A stretch of 33,965 bases of DNA from JAOZHU01 sp964632845 (GTDB taxonomy: Archaea > Thermoproteota > Bathyarchaeia > Bathyarchaeales > Bathycorpusculaceae), in the NCBI GenBank assembly GCA_964632845.1, contig CAZWDU010000019.1, forward strand, positions 1-33,965, read 5' to 3'. The first letter of the stretch is position 1. The number at the start of each line of letters is the position of its first letter. Below the pieces are notes generated by a model that was not told where the DNA came from, did no database searches, and saw nothing but the letters and a program-made list of their open reading frames with translations. Position numbers and translations under genes: made by a program. Shown piece after piece: positions 7,666 through 15,498 of this stretch.

Positions 7666-9036
7666 TCACATCGGCTTGCCTGAAAAGAAATCCGTAATCT
7701 TCTTCTGGAAAAGCGCATTCTTCAAAAGCTCACTCTGCAGTATCCACCGCCGCAGCGGAATCTCAAAACGGCTCCCAATAAACTGCAAAGATTCAGCCAA
7801 CGACTTAAACATGAACGGTTTCTGCCGCATGGCATTCCGCACATTCTCGCGCACTTGCCACACGCCGACAGGCATGATGTAGCCTGGACGTGCCTCACGC
7901 AGCACGATAACGGTGGCTTGTCGCCGCTCCTTGACTAGTTGTTCGCATACGGCTAGACGCGCGGAATAGTAGCAGCCGCCTATCGCCGCATAAGTTGTCC
8001 TGCCATTGTTGCCCTCGTAATCGGAGAATATTGCGGTTGTTTTGCCGTTGGGGTTCCACACGGTGCCTGGGTACCATGCTTCCATGGATTCGTAGCGCCA
8101 CATGTCGGGAATCATCAAGACCTCGAAAATGTTGTCCAGATACTGCGACTCGTAAACTCGGTACTCGTTTATTTCAGGGAACGTCTTCACTTGTTCCGCA
8201 AGGTTCTTGGATAGTATGTCGTCTACTGCCGTGATGCTCCACCGCGTTGGCACCAGCCGCCTGTTTTTTTCTATTCCGAAGGCACCTACGCTGAAGGCTT
8301 TCTGGATTTTGGTGACCATGACGCCGTGGTCATAAAGTTCCAGTACCGCAGGCTTCGCGCGCAAGTCCGTGTCGTAGTACGCTTTTTCTATGCGGTGTTC
8401 AAACCGTGCGTTGCCAACATGCAAGTCGCGTATCGGCGCTGAGGGACCGAACGGCTGAACCTCGTCGCTTAGGAATAGGGAGCCACGGGGTTTCTTGGTG
8501 AGGTTTAACTCGATGTCCACGCTGTTCTCCGCTAAGGCTAACTCGCGAGTCTGCTCCAGTATCTTGCCTGCCTGCTCGAATTTTTGCACGTGAACCTGAT
8601 GTTTACCACGTACAAGCATGGAGCGGAAACCCACGATTTCATCTATTGACCTCCCAAACCACAGCTCAGGCAAATCGTACAGGCTTGTGTCCTCGTTAAC
8701 AGGCGGCACAAGCGGACCAGCATACACATACGGATATCCGATTCTTCCAATGAACACGCTGGGCGGAGACGCACCTGCAATGTCTTCGCTGGACATTAAA
8801 GGCACGCTTTTCAAGTAATAGTTGACTTTAACCATTAGTGGGCAGCGGGTTTTGCCGCAGAGGAACCTTGCGCCCTTGCAGATGACGCAGAGGCTGTCTC
8901 GTGAAGCTCGAGTAACTATCTGGCTGTCTATAGCTGAGCCATTGTTGCCGTTTTTTAGAATGTTACGTAACCAGTTGTCGTTAACGCTTGCAGTTGCAAC
9001 AGGCTTAGCTGTGAAAGTCATGTTAATCTTGAACAT
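7666..9036 (-). CDS. nreA: DNA repair protein NreA with C-terminal PCNA-interacting peptide
   Basis: A member of the archaeal Nre family (COG1602), linked to repair of alkylation and cross-link damage through PCNA. The N-terminus carries a zinc-finger-like set CVIC...CGKTRC (about 50-65). The conserved core includes PPSVFIGRIGYPYVYAGPLVPP and the later RRLVPTRWSITAVDD. The last 13 residues contain QKKITDFF (444-451), a textbook PIP box (Q-x-x-I-x-x-F-F). The length of 456 aa is somewhat above the usual ~400-430. ATG 9036 is used. With nucS two genes away, this end of the window has two PCNA-linked DNA repair functions. Confidence 0.9.
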   Translation of the reverse strand: MFKINMTFTAKPVATASVNDNWLRNILKNGNNGSAIDSQIVTRASRDSLCVICKGARFLCGKTRCPLMVKVNYYLKSVPLMSSEDIAGASPPSVFIGRIGYPYVYAGPLVPPVNEDTSLYDLPELWFGRSIDEIVGFRSMLVRGKHQVHVQKFEQAGKILEQTRELALAENSVDIELNLTKKPRGSLFLSDEVQPFGPSAPIRDLHVGNARFEHRIEKAYYDTDLRAKPAVLELYDHGVMVTKIQKAFSVGAFGIEKNRRLVPTRWSITAVDDILSKNLAEQVKTFPEINEYRVYESQYLDNIFEVLMIPDMWRYESMEAWYPGTVWNPNGKTTAIFSDYEGNNGRTTYAAIGGCYYSARLAVCEQLVKERRQATVIVLREARPGYIMPVGVWQVRENVRNAMRQKPFMFKSLAESLQFIGSRFEIPLRRWILQSELLKNALFQKKITDFFSGKPM

Positions 9037-9108
9037 GCTGCGTCGGCTTCATATGCTTTCCGCATGGGAAAAGCTCAAAAATCCACGTGTCCACAGCAGC
9101 AACCTAGG

Positions 9109-9169
9109 CAAGTCTACACACGAACCTGTCTAAAAAACGTGGCAAAACCTAAATTCCCAAGTCTACACA
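9109..9169 (+). promoter_or_regulatory. Direct repeat in the arsC upstream region
   Basis: CAAGTCTACACA occurs at 9109-9120 and again at 9158-9169, 49 bp apart, with AACCT flanking both copies. A weak TATA-like CCTAAATTCC sits at about 9148-9157, so the second copy overlaps the expected initiation region. This is a candidate operator for arsC. Confidence 0.4.
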
Positions 9170-9190
9170 ACCTATCTGGAGGACTACTCG

Positions 9191-9625
9191 ATGAAAACGG
9201 TGCTGTTTATATGCACGCACAACTCTGGTCGCTCACAGATGGCAGAAGCCTTCGTGAACGCGCTCTGCAGCGACAAATACACGGCAAAAAGTGCCGGGGT
9301 CACGCCTACGGGGCTTAACCCGTACGTTGTTAAGGTGATGGCGGAAGTCGGCATAAACCTTTCAACGCACCGTTCTAAGAGCATATTGAAGTTTCAGGGA
9401 AAAACCTTCGACTACGTGGTTACCGTGTGCGATTCAGCGCGTGAAGTTTGCCCGTTCTTTCCAGGTGAAGAGCAACTCCACAAGAGCTTTCCCGACCCAG
9501 AAGAGTTCACGGGAACAGACGCGGAGATTATGGAAAAAGTGAGGATGGTGAGAGACGAAATACGCCAGTGGGTTGAGGTGACTTTCTGTAAGGCAGGCGG
9601 TTTGCAAACCCAGTTTTCGCGTTAA
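9191..9625 (+). CDS. arsC: Arsenate reductase / low-molecular-weight phosphatase family (ArsC-type)
   Basis: A cytoplasmic LMW-PTP-fold enzyme. The P-loop CTHNSGRS uses C8 as nucleophile, and the redox cysteines C80 and C87 (VCDSAREVCPFFPG) match the three-cysteine relay of thioredoxin-coupled arsenate reductases (C10/C82/C89 in S. aureus ArsC). The general acid Asp is in FPDPEEF (D102). The length of 144 aa is normal. ATG 9191 is preceded by GGAGG. No ars regulator or arsenite pump lies beside it. A phosphatase role cannot be ruled out but the three cysteines favour arsenate reduction. Confidence 0.88.
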   Translation: MKTVLFICTHNSGRSQMAEAFVNALCSDKYTAKSAGVTPTGLNPYVVKVMAEVGINLSTHRSKSILKFQGKTFDYVVTVCDSAREVCPFFPGEEQLHKSFPDPEEFTGTDAEIMEKVRMVRDEIRQWVEVTFCKAGGLQTQFSR

Positions 9626-9627
9626 TC

Positions 9628-9840
9628 TCAGCTGGGGCGTGTGTCTTCGAAGGTGAATAGGTCGTCTATGGCTGTTTTTAGTGCTCGGGCGATTTGATGT
9701 GCCAGCAGCAGTGACGGATTGTATTTGCCTTTTTCCAGGTAAAGTATGGTTTCTCTTCTCACGCCCACCTGCCTTGCCAAGTCGTCCTGCGTCATGTCGT
9801 ATCGCGCTCTTAGCTCTTTGATTCTGGTTTTGAACTGCAT
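9628..9840 (-). CDS. XRE-family HTH transcription regulator
   Basis: A compact Cro/C1-type helix-turn-helix protein of 70 residues (KTRIKELRARYDMTQDDLARQVGVRRETILYLEKGKYNPSLLLAHQIARAL, shown in part as TQDDLARQVGVRRETI). It resembles small archaeal and bacterial regulators that come with DUF2178-like membrane proteins, which is exactly the neighbour here. ATG 9840 follows the previous stop by 2 nt, so the earlier in-frame start at 9870 is unlikely. It is the third gene of a three-gene minus-strand unit. The likely operator is the 13-bp inverted repeat at 10440-10471 (inference). Confidence 0.9.
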   Translation of the reverse strand: MQFKTRIKELRARYDMTQDDLARQVGVRRETILYLEKGKYNPSLLLAHQIARALKTAIDDLFTFEDTRPS

Positions 9841-9842
9841 GC

Positions 9843-10175
9843 CTAATCGCCTTTTCTTCCGAAGACCCAACGTAATATGAGGAAGGACACGTTGTAAACC
9901 AGAAGCGCTGCTATGAGTAGGTAGCCCGCGTCAAGGTTCTCTACGCCGTAGAGTTCCTCGCCCAAGATGAGCACAAATAATAGCGCTATCGAGAAGTAGG
10001 AGCCTGCGATTAATGCGTAGGTTGAGGCTTTCCCGGTGATTCTTTGGGTTCGCTCATCGCTGGTGGGGAAGCCTGATTTTCGGTCTTTGCGCAGCTGCCA
10101 CACCACTAGAACGCCGATTAGCACGATTAGCACGGCTATTCCGATGCTTGGGATTGCCCAGATTATGTCAGTCAC
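9843..10175 (-). CDS. Small membrane protein, DUF2178-like
   Basis: About three or four hydrophobic segments: residues 5-27, about 52-72 and 83-103. The cytoplasmic loop KDRKSGFPTSDERTQRITGKAS after the first helix resembles the DUF2178 family, commonly paired with a small XRE regulator. The GTG start at 10175 overlaps the upstream stop (GTGA, 4 nt), and the XRE gene follows after 2 nt. Function is unknown; the pairing suggests membrane-state sensing or control of the regulator. Confidence 0.75.
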   Translation of the reverse strand: MTDIIWAIPSIGIAVLIVLIGVLVVWQLRKDRKSGFPTSDERTQRITGKASTYALIAGSYFSIALLFVLILGEELYGVENLDAGYLLIAALLVYNVSFLILRWVFGRKGD

Positions 10176-10414
10176 GCCGTCACCTCCGTGTGCGCTTGGA
10201 CTCCGCGGTTTTGCTCTGTGACTTGAAGCTTGCCACTTCGGACTTGGCGGTTAGTGCTGATTAAGCCGATTCCGATTATGCTGACGACTATGGCGATGCC
10301 TGTGGTTCTGTCGCCGAAGATGTTGCCGCTTAGCATTAGGCAGGCGCTTGCTATGCATAATGCCATGCCTAGGGCGAATAGTGCCTGTTGTCGAGTTCTG
10401 TTTGTTTTGTTCAA
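10172..10414 (-). CDS. Small membrane protein, first gene of the XRE unit
   Basis: An 80-residue protein with two hydrophobic helices (about 11-30 and 36-53) and a polar tail. The start is TTG 10414 with GAGG nine nt upstream. It overlaps the next gene by 4 nt. I do not recognise a family; it looks like a half-length relative of the DUF2178-like neighbour. Confidence 0.7.
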   Translation of the reverse strand: MNKTNRTRQQALFALGMALCIASACLMLSGNIFGDRTTGIAIVVSIIGIGLISTNRQVRSGKLQVTEQNRGVQAHTEVTA

Positions 10415-10439
10415 CTTTTACGCCTCATTAGGTATTTCC

Positions 10440-10471
10440 AACTTAATGTTAGATATTACTAACATTAAGTT
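10440..10471. promoter_or_regulatory. Perfect 13-6-13 inverted repeat (operator candidate)
   Basis: AACTTAATGTTAG (10440-10452), spacer ATATTA, CTAACATTAAGTT (10459-10471). A third half site, AACTTAAT, follows at 10477-10484. AT-rich TATA candidates for the minus-strand unit overlap it, and the TTG start is 25 nt away. This is the likely autoregulatory site of the XRE protein. Confidence 0.65.
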
Positions 10472-10541
10472 AAATAAACTTAATATATGCCATATAAACA
10501 TTTCTGCCCCACCAACAAACTAAGCCAGAAACAGCCCGTTT

Positions 10542-11378
10542 TTACACTACTTTAGCTTTCTTGATGGTTCCCAGCGCAAACAAGAACATGACAACATCAA
10601 ATATTATGAGGAACGCTAAAGCAGTCAGCACATCAGAAAAGCCATACGTATAGTAAGTTCCAACAGAGTAAAAGTTTGAGCCGAGGCTGAAATAGCGCAT
10701 GCCGGTTATGAAGTAGGAAAGCGGGTTGCCATAACTTACCAGTTTTATTGCCAAGGGCAGAGAGGTTGTTGGGTACAGAGCGTTGCTGGCGAAGAAAAGC
10801 GGCAGCGAAAGCAGCGTTATCACTCCTTGAAGTCCCTCGTGGCTCTCAATTTGCATAGCCACTGCACACGCAAGAAAAAGCAGCCCCAGCGCGAACAGCA
10901 CGATGAACAGCACGATGCCCAATATGGACAGCAGAGTTTGCCCAATCGTGAAGCCTTCAAAAAACCGCACGCCTAAGACTAAGCCGAACAAAATTATGAT
11001 TACTGCTTGAATCAGCGATTTGGCTACGCCGCTCAAGCTTAAGCCTAAAAGTATGTGCGAACGCGGAAGAGGCGACGCCACCATCTCTTTCATCAGGCCA
11101 AACTGCTTGTCAAACTGAAGCGCGATTCCACTGTACAGGCACGTGAAGAGTATGGTCATTGAGATTACGCCAGCTGCCATAAACGTCAAGTAATTCACAG
11201 ACGTTACGTCTGGCTGGGTGGGCACGCCGGGTGCTATCAGGTCGAGGTTGGTGGACATTGATAAGCCGAAAAGCGCCAGCCACAAGGCAGGCTGAACCAG
11301 CGAAGTGAAGAGCATGGCTCTGGAACGGAAAAACTTGGTCATATCCCGCCAAAAAATCGTTAAGAACTCAGTGCGCAT
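10542..11378 (-). CDS. ABC-2 type transporter permease
   Basis: Integral membrane partner of the adjacent ATPase, in the DrrB/ABC-2 export family. About six hydrophobic segments follow a short cytoplasmic N-terminus (MRTEFLTIFWRDMTKFFRSRAMLF). The ABC-2 region FALGLLFLACAVAMQIESHEGLQGVITLLSLPLFFASNALYP is typical, seen here as ALYPTTSLP before the last helices. ATG 11378 has GGAGG upstream and overlaps the ATPase end by 11 nt; the earlier in-frame start at 11468 lies deep inside the ATPase gene and is rejected. The substrate is unknown (drug, lipid or polysaccharide export are all possible). Confidence 0.9.
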   Translation of the reverse strand: MRTEFLTIFWRDMTKFFRSRAMLFTSLVQPALWLALFGLSMSTNLDLIAPGVPTQPDVTSVNYLTFMAAGVISMTILFTCLYSGIALQFDKQFGLMKEMVASPLPRSHILLGLSLSGVAKSLIQAVIIILFGLVLGVRFFEGFTIGQTLLSILGIVLFIVLFALGLLFLACAVAMQIESHEGLQGVITLLSLPLFFASNALYPTTSLPLAIKLVSYGNPLSYFITGMRYFSLGSNFYSVGTYYTYGFSDVLTALAFLIIFDVVMFLFALGTIKKAKVV

Positions 11379-12378
11379 CAGCTTTTCCTCCGTGCACCAT
11401 TTTGGTTTTCGTGCTTTCGTGGTTCTCTTCTCGCAAGCCGCGCCCAGTGGAACGAATGAACACGTCATCTAAAGTCGGCTTTTTCAGGTTGACGCTTTTA
11501 ATGTGGATGTTCTCGTTTCTTATGCGCTCCATAAGTTTGGGCATGAACTTTGTGCCTTCTTCTTTGAGGGAAACCACCAAGCCCTGTGAAGTGCTCCTGA
11601 CGGAGTTTATCTCCGCCATACGCTTTATCATGCCCGCTACTTTTTCGTCGTCGCCTGTTTCCAAGTAAATCATATCCATGCCCAGCGAGTTCTTCAAGCT
11701 CTCAGATGTGCCATTCGCGATTATGTGTCCCTTGTCCATGATGCATATGACGTTGCTTAGCTGGTCTGCTTCATCCATGTAATGCGTTGTGAGAAATATC
11801 GTGACGCCTTCCTCATTCACTTTCTTCATGTAATCCCATATCCTTTTTCTGGACTGCGGGTCAAGACCGATTGTAGGCTCGTCGAGGAAAAGCACTTTTG
11901 GCCGCGTCAACAATCCCCGTGCAATTTCAAGGCGGCGCTTCATTCCGCCACTGAGGTGCTTCACAAGCACGTTCCGCTTTTCCTCCAACTCCACAAGCGC
12001 TATAAGCTCGTCTATTCTGGAGCGCCTAGTGTCTTTCGGCATCGAGTATAGTCTACCATGGAACTCCATAGATTCCCATACGGTGAGGTTCCAGTCCAAA
12101 GTCTCGTTCTGGAACACGATGCCTATGGATTTGCGGACATCATCCTGCCGTCGTTCAACGTCGAAACCTGCGATGGTTACCTTGCCTTTTTGGATGGGCA
12201 GCATAGTGGTTAGCACGTTGATGGTGGTGGTTTTGCCTGCGCCGTTTGGTCCTAAGAACGAGAAGATTTGCCCTTTTTTCACGCTGAAGCTGATGTTGTC
12301 AACTGCGGTGACTTTGCCATAATTGTAGCAGAGCCCTTCCACAGATATCACAGTTTCGTCCATCTCAGCAGCCTTCAT
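11368..12378 (-). CDS. ABC transporter ATP-binding protein (DrrA-like)
   Basis: Energises the ABC-2 permease encoded next. Walker A GPNGAGKTT, Q-loop VFQNETLDWNLTV, signature LSGGMKRRLE, Walker B VLFLDEP and H-loop LTTHYMDEAD are all present. A C-terminal DrrA-type extension (LKKPTLDDVFIRSTGRGLREE) follows. Starts at ATG 12378 or ATG 12363 are both possible. The TATA-like GGCTTATATCG at about 12409-12419 would give a short leader for 12378. Residues upstream in frame do not look like protein. Confidence 0.93.
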   Translation of the reverse strand: MKAAEMDETVISVEGLCYNYGKVTAVDNISFSVKKGQIFSFLGPNGAGKTTTINVLTTMLPIQKGKVTIAGFDVERRQDDVRKSIGIVFQNETLDWNLTVWESMEFHGRLYSMPKDTRRSRIDELIALVELEEKRNVLVKHLSGGMKRRLEIARGLLTRPKVLFLDEPTIGLDPQSRKRIWDYMKKVNEEGVTIFLTTHYMDEADQLSNVICIMDKGHIIANGTSESLKNSLGMDMIYLETGDDEKVAGMIKRMAEINSVRSTSQGLVVSLKEEGTKFMPKLMERIRNENIHIKSVNLKKPTLDDVFIRSTGRGLREENHESTKTKMVHGGKADAH

Positions 12379-12408
12379 TCTAGTTTTTGCAGTTCCCCCA
12401 TGGGCTAA

Positions 12409-12419
12409 ATCGATATAAG
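12409..12419 (-). promoter_or_regulatory. TATA-like box of the ABC transporter operon
   Basis: Minus strand CTTATATCG about 35 nt upstream of ATG 12378. Confidence 0.35.
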
Positions 12420-12471
12420 CCTTGTGCCACCACACTAAACACGCTCTGCGCACAAGAACACAACACCGAAC

Positions 12472-13479
12472 TCAATTATAAAATCCTTTCAACGCTTTCA
12501 ATGCGTTCAGAGTTATCCACTTGCTGCTGTCGCCTTTCTGCTCGATGTTCACTTGGAAGCGCCCATTAAACGTGTTCTCCAAGCTCCACCTGCCCTGCTC
12601 ATCCTGCTTTGACAGAACCAAATCCACAGCCTCCTGCATCCGCTCGTCTTTACAACCAAGTTTTGTCAGTATTCCCAAGATTTCCAGCACGTCCGTCTGG
12701 TACATCAATGGAAAACCGAATTTCAGCCAGCCAGGCTTAGACACCTTGCTTAGATTATGGCTTCTTTTATGAATATGATGCTTCAACATGTACTCAACGC
12801 CTCTTTCGATAGTGTCATCCACTGCCTCAGACCGTTGCTCAGCAGGAATTTCCGCCAGTGCCTTAAGAGATTTAACTACGCCCATGTGGCAAGAGTGTTT
12901 TCCAAAGCAGCTTGTGGCTTTCTCGTAAGGCCAAATTTTAGGCGTATATGCCTCTCCATCGTCAAATCTTTGATACTTCGTGATCCATTCTATTCCGCGC
13001 TTGACACGCAGGTCATCCAAAAACCCCAGCCTAATCAAGCTCCAGACCATGTTGCCCGTCAAGCACGGCAGCACGCCGCTGTATCTGCCGCCGCCCACCT
13101 TGACACTGAGCCATGCTGAGAAGCCGCCGCTCTTGCGGTCTTGAGAGTTAGCTAAAATAAATTCACACGCTTTCTTGACGCGTTCGTCGTTTCCGTCAGC
13201 TCCAAGTTCAGCTAGGATGATGAGCTGCCAAACGGTTCCCTTGTACTTGGCAGTGTAAAACTTTTCAGGTGCTTCCCAGTAACCGCTAACAGTCTGTTTA
13301 GCCAAAATACTCGGAACTGCACCGGTAAGCATGATTTCTTTTTTTGCTGCCTGCACCTCAGAGCTGCTTTCAGGCTTATCCAGAAGCTGGGACAAAGCAA
13401 AATACCGCACCGAAGGATTATCCTCCTCCAAAAGCCAATCCACAGGGTCTGCTTTCAGCACATGTTTCCAATCACCCAT
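12472..13479 (-). CDS. Alpha/alpha-toroid (prenyltransferase/squalene-cyclase fold) protein
   Basis: Repeated helical-hairpin motifs of the terpenoid cyclase/prenyltransferase toroid are visible: VRYFALSQLLD, GYWEAPEKFYTAKYKGTVWQLIILAELG, GGFSAW, GNMVWSLIRLGF, GIEWITKYQRFDDGEA, QTDVLEILGILTKLG, ALDLVLSKQDEQGRWSLEN-like. No DDXXDD or VXDCTA motif of true squalene cyclases is visible, so it is more likely a substrate-binding or unassigned toroid protein. ATG 13479 is preferred: CTTTAACTA about 25 nt upstream suggests leaderless initiation. TTG 13518 is an alternative. Confidence 0.7.
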   Translation of the reverse strand: MGDWKHVLKADPVDWLLEEDNPSVRYFALSQLLDKPESSSEVQAAKKEIMLTGAVPSILAKQTVSGYWEAPEKFYTAKYKGTVWQLIILAELGADGNDERVKKACEFILANSQDRKSGGFSAWLSVKVGGGRYSGVLPCLTGNMVWSLIRLGFLDDLRVKRGIEWITKYQRFDDGEAYTPKIWPYEKATSCFGKHSCHMGVVKSLKALAEIPAEQRSEAVDDTIERGVEYMLKHHIHKRSHNLSKVSKPGWLKFGFPLMYQTDVLEILGILTKLGCKDERMQEAVDLVLSKQDEQGRWSLENTFNGRFQVNIEQKGDSSKWITLNALKALKGFYN

Positions 13480-13588
13480 AACCGCCCACACACATTCAGT
13501 AGTTAAAGGGCTGTTCAACGTAAAAAACTATCCAAACTTCCAAAAATTTCCAAAAAATGTGCATAGCTTCAAAACAGGAGGGCTAAAG

Positions 13589-13666
13589 TGGCGCCCAGGC
13601 CGGGATTCGAACCCGGGTCTAGCGGGCGACAGCCGCTTATACTAGACCGGACTATACTACCTGGGC
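13589..13666 (-). tRNA. tRNA-Asp (GTC), CCA encoded
   Basis: The transcript starts GCCCAGG (acceptor) at 13666. The anticodon stem AGCGG/CCGCT holds loop CTGTCGC with anticodon GTC. The T arm is CCGGG-TTCGAAT-CCCGG, then CCTGGGC, discriminator G and a genomic CCA (13589-13591). The D stem (GTAT/GTAT) is weak, with G-T pairs at both ends. No intron. Confidence 0.93.
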
Positions 13667-13906
13667 TGTCTATCAGACGACCTAAGCGCCGCAACAATAC
13701 ACTATATTTCAGCTAATTAATCTTTCTCGGAAAAAACTGTTTTGGGCAGGTAACGAGCAGGCTTTGCAGTTTCTTTTCGGGCGCAACCGCATCAGTCCCG
13801 TTCATATTTGGAGCCTAATAGAGGTTCATTGCAGAAACCAGTAGGGGGTCTACCTGCACAAGCTAGCTGACGCAAAACTGGTGACTTCAAAAAGAAAAAA
13901 GAGAGT

Positions 13907-14884
13907 TTATTTGATGAAGTCGTCAAAGCTCCAGTAATGCTCTTCTTCCTGCATGACGATGTCTTCAAATATGCGTCTTGTCGTCGTGTCTCCGCGTTTA
14001 AGCGCTTCCGCGATAATCTGCCTGTACAGCACTATGGCGATGTTTTCAGCTTCATGATCCAACTTCAAGAAATCATCAGCGGTTTCACCGACTTCTGGAA
14101 GCGGGTCTGGCGCAGTCACTGCTTCGCCTTCAAGCAGATAAATTCGCTCAGAAATTTTCTCAAGGTGTTCCATTTCCTGCATAAAAATGCCTTTCAGCAT
14201 TTCGCTAACAACTTTAGCCTTATTCGCCTCAGTCACAACCTCAAGCGCCGTGTTCTTCTTCCGCAGAGCAAGCAAACTGGCTTTCTCATGCTGGTTAGTG
14301 TACTGAATAATCGCCGAGATTTCAGCGGCAACCGCCTTGTTCAACAACGCGAAATAATCGTCAGTGAATATTTTGCGCCATGGAGAGACAGCTGTTTCCG
14401 CGCCTGCCGGCTCATCTTTCATGCCCGCGTATTCTTGGAATTTAAACAGATGTTGCTCTTCTTCGCCGTAGATTTTTTCGAATAATTCACGCGTTTCCCA
14501 ATCGCCGAGTTTTGCAGCGGTTTCGATTATTTTTCGGTAAAGCACCAGCGCTTCTTCTTCAGCTTTCACACCGTTCTTTGCGAATTCGCTTAAGCTGTTA
14601 CCGATTTTGGGCGTATTGGCTTTCGTAGTTGCAGCGCCACCAAGATAGTAAATCCGCTCCATAATCGCCGCGGCATGTTTCATCTCTTGAATCGCAAATT
14701 CTTTCAGAAACTTCCCCATTGCGTCGTATGTGGTTTTGTCTAAAAGTATGTTTTCAGGGATGACTTTGCGAATCAGCTTCTCCATTTTTGTGTGCTGCAG
14801 CATATACTGAATTGCAACTTGGATTTCCCGCGAAACCGCTTGGTTCAACAGACTAAGATACTCAGGTGTGGCTTGAATAGACAT
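13907..14884 (-). CDS. Tandem double ferritin-like (bacterioferritin/DPS-type) protein
   Basis: Two homologous four-helix ferritin-like domains in one chain of 325 aa. Domain 1 (about 5-155) has di-iron-type ligands E20, E67-x-x-H70, E109/E110 and E142-x-x-H145. Domain 2 (about 172-325) has E188, E237-x-x-H240, E278/E280 and E313-x-x-H316. Both keep the full carboxylate/histidine set, so both may bind iron; a role in iron storage or peroxide/oxygen detoxification is inferred. Ordinary ferritins are single-domain. ATG 14884 with GGTGA eight nt upstream is preferred over GTG 14896. A TATA-like TTTTTATAG sits at about 14929-14938 on the minus strand. Confidence 0.85.
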   Translation of the reverse strand: MSIQATPEYLSLLNQAVSREIQVAIQYMLQHTKMEKLIRKVIPENILLDKTTYDAMGKFLKEFAIQEMKHAAAIMERIYYLGGAATTKANTPKIGNSLSEFAKNGVKAEEEALVLYRKIIETAAKLGDWETRELFEKIYGEEEQHLFKFQEYAGMKDEPAGAETAVSPWRKIFTDDYFALLNKAVAAEISAIIQYTNQHEKASLLALRKKNTALEVVTEANKAKVVSEMLKGIFMQEMEHLEKISERIYLLEGEAVTAPDPLPEVGETADDFLKLDHEAENIAIVLYRQIIAEALKRGDTTTRRIFEDIVMQEEEHYWSFDDFIK

Positions 14885-15077
14885 ATTACAATTCACCCTT
14901 TTACGCTGGCTAGTAAAACAGTGCCCAAGACTATAAAAAGATTCGTTTGTTCTTGTATCCGCAAGTTTTTCAGTTTCTTTTGCAAGAAAAACTGCTGTCG
15001 CGTTATGTGTAGTTATGGAAATGGGGCATTAAACGGTGCTGGTGGTTAGGATTGATGTTTTTTAAGTGGGATAATAG

Positions 15078-15102
15078 AAAAATGGGAGATGTAAGTATCT
15101 CC
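15078..15102 (-). terminator. Hairpin plus T-run after the tiny Lys-rich gene
   Basis: Minus strand GGAGAT-ACTTAC-ATCTCC (15102-15085), then CA and T5 (15082-15078). It lies 10 nt after the stop codon of the 19-codon gene. Confidence 0.5.
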
Positions 15103-15111
15103 AGAGCGGCC

Positions 15112-15171
15112 TTACTTTTTCTTCTTGGTCGCTTTCTTCTTTGTTTTAGCTTTAGCTTTGGCTTTAGCCAC
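15112..15171 (-). CDS. Tiny Lys/Ala-rich basic peptide (19 aa)
   Basis: GTG 15171 to TAA 15112 encodes MAKAKAKAKTKKKATKKKK (first residue from GTG). GAGGTT (15183-15178) lies six nt upstream of GTG, and a TATA-like TTTTAAATA (about 15210-15218) is placed for transcription to begin just before the Shine-Dalgarno. A hairpin plus T-run follows the stop. The peptide has 12 lysines in 19 residues and resembles histone H1-like or chromatin-protein tails; nucleic-acid binding is an inference from charge only. The same frame stays open upstream for about 35 codons with a sensible-looking sequence (ending DYEVIVVAK), with a TTG 10 codons before the GTG, so a longer form is possible. Confidence 0.5.
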   Translation of the reverse strand: MAKAKAKAKTKKKATKKKK

Positions 15172-15177
15172 TACAAT

Positions 15178-15219
15178 AACCTCGTAATCTATAATTATCC
15201 CCAATTTGTATTTAAAATT
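15178..15219 (-). promoter_or_regulatory. TATA-like box and Shine-Dalgarno for the tiny Lys-rich gene
   Basis: TTTTAAATA at about 15210-15218 and GAGGTT at 15183-15178 in correct order and spacing for the GTG at 15171. The rest of 15220-15430 shows no gene-like structure. Confidence 0.4.
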
Positions 15220-15498
15220 TACTAAAACCTCAGCTTTGAGACGCCTATCAGTAAAGTCATACGGGAAAGGTTCTTACTAACGAAACAGACAATTTCCGCC
15301 CTAATTACTTGAAAAAGACGCTGAAATGGCCATTTAGATGTGTTTCAGGCTGTTTTACCGACTTTACAATATGCGCTCAAGATTGATGCGTGCTCTCGGC
15401 TGTGGCTTGCGGCATCGTGGTTTCTTGGAAAAGTTTTTTATAGTTGTTATGTAAAAAAGTACAACGCGATGAAAAGTTTTACACAGGAGCGTATATGA

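Noticed and set aside
12472..13479. Assignment as a squalene or oxidosqualene cyclase
   Set aside because: The toroid repeats are present, but the length is half that of the enzyme and no catalytic DXDD or DCTA-type motif is seen.
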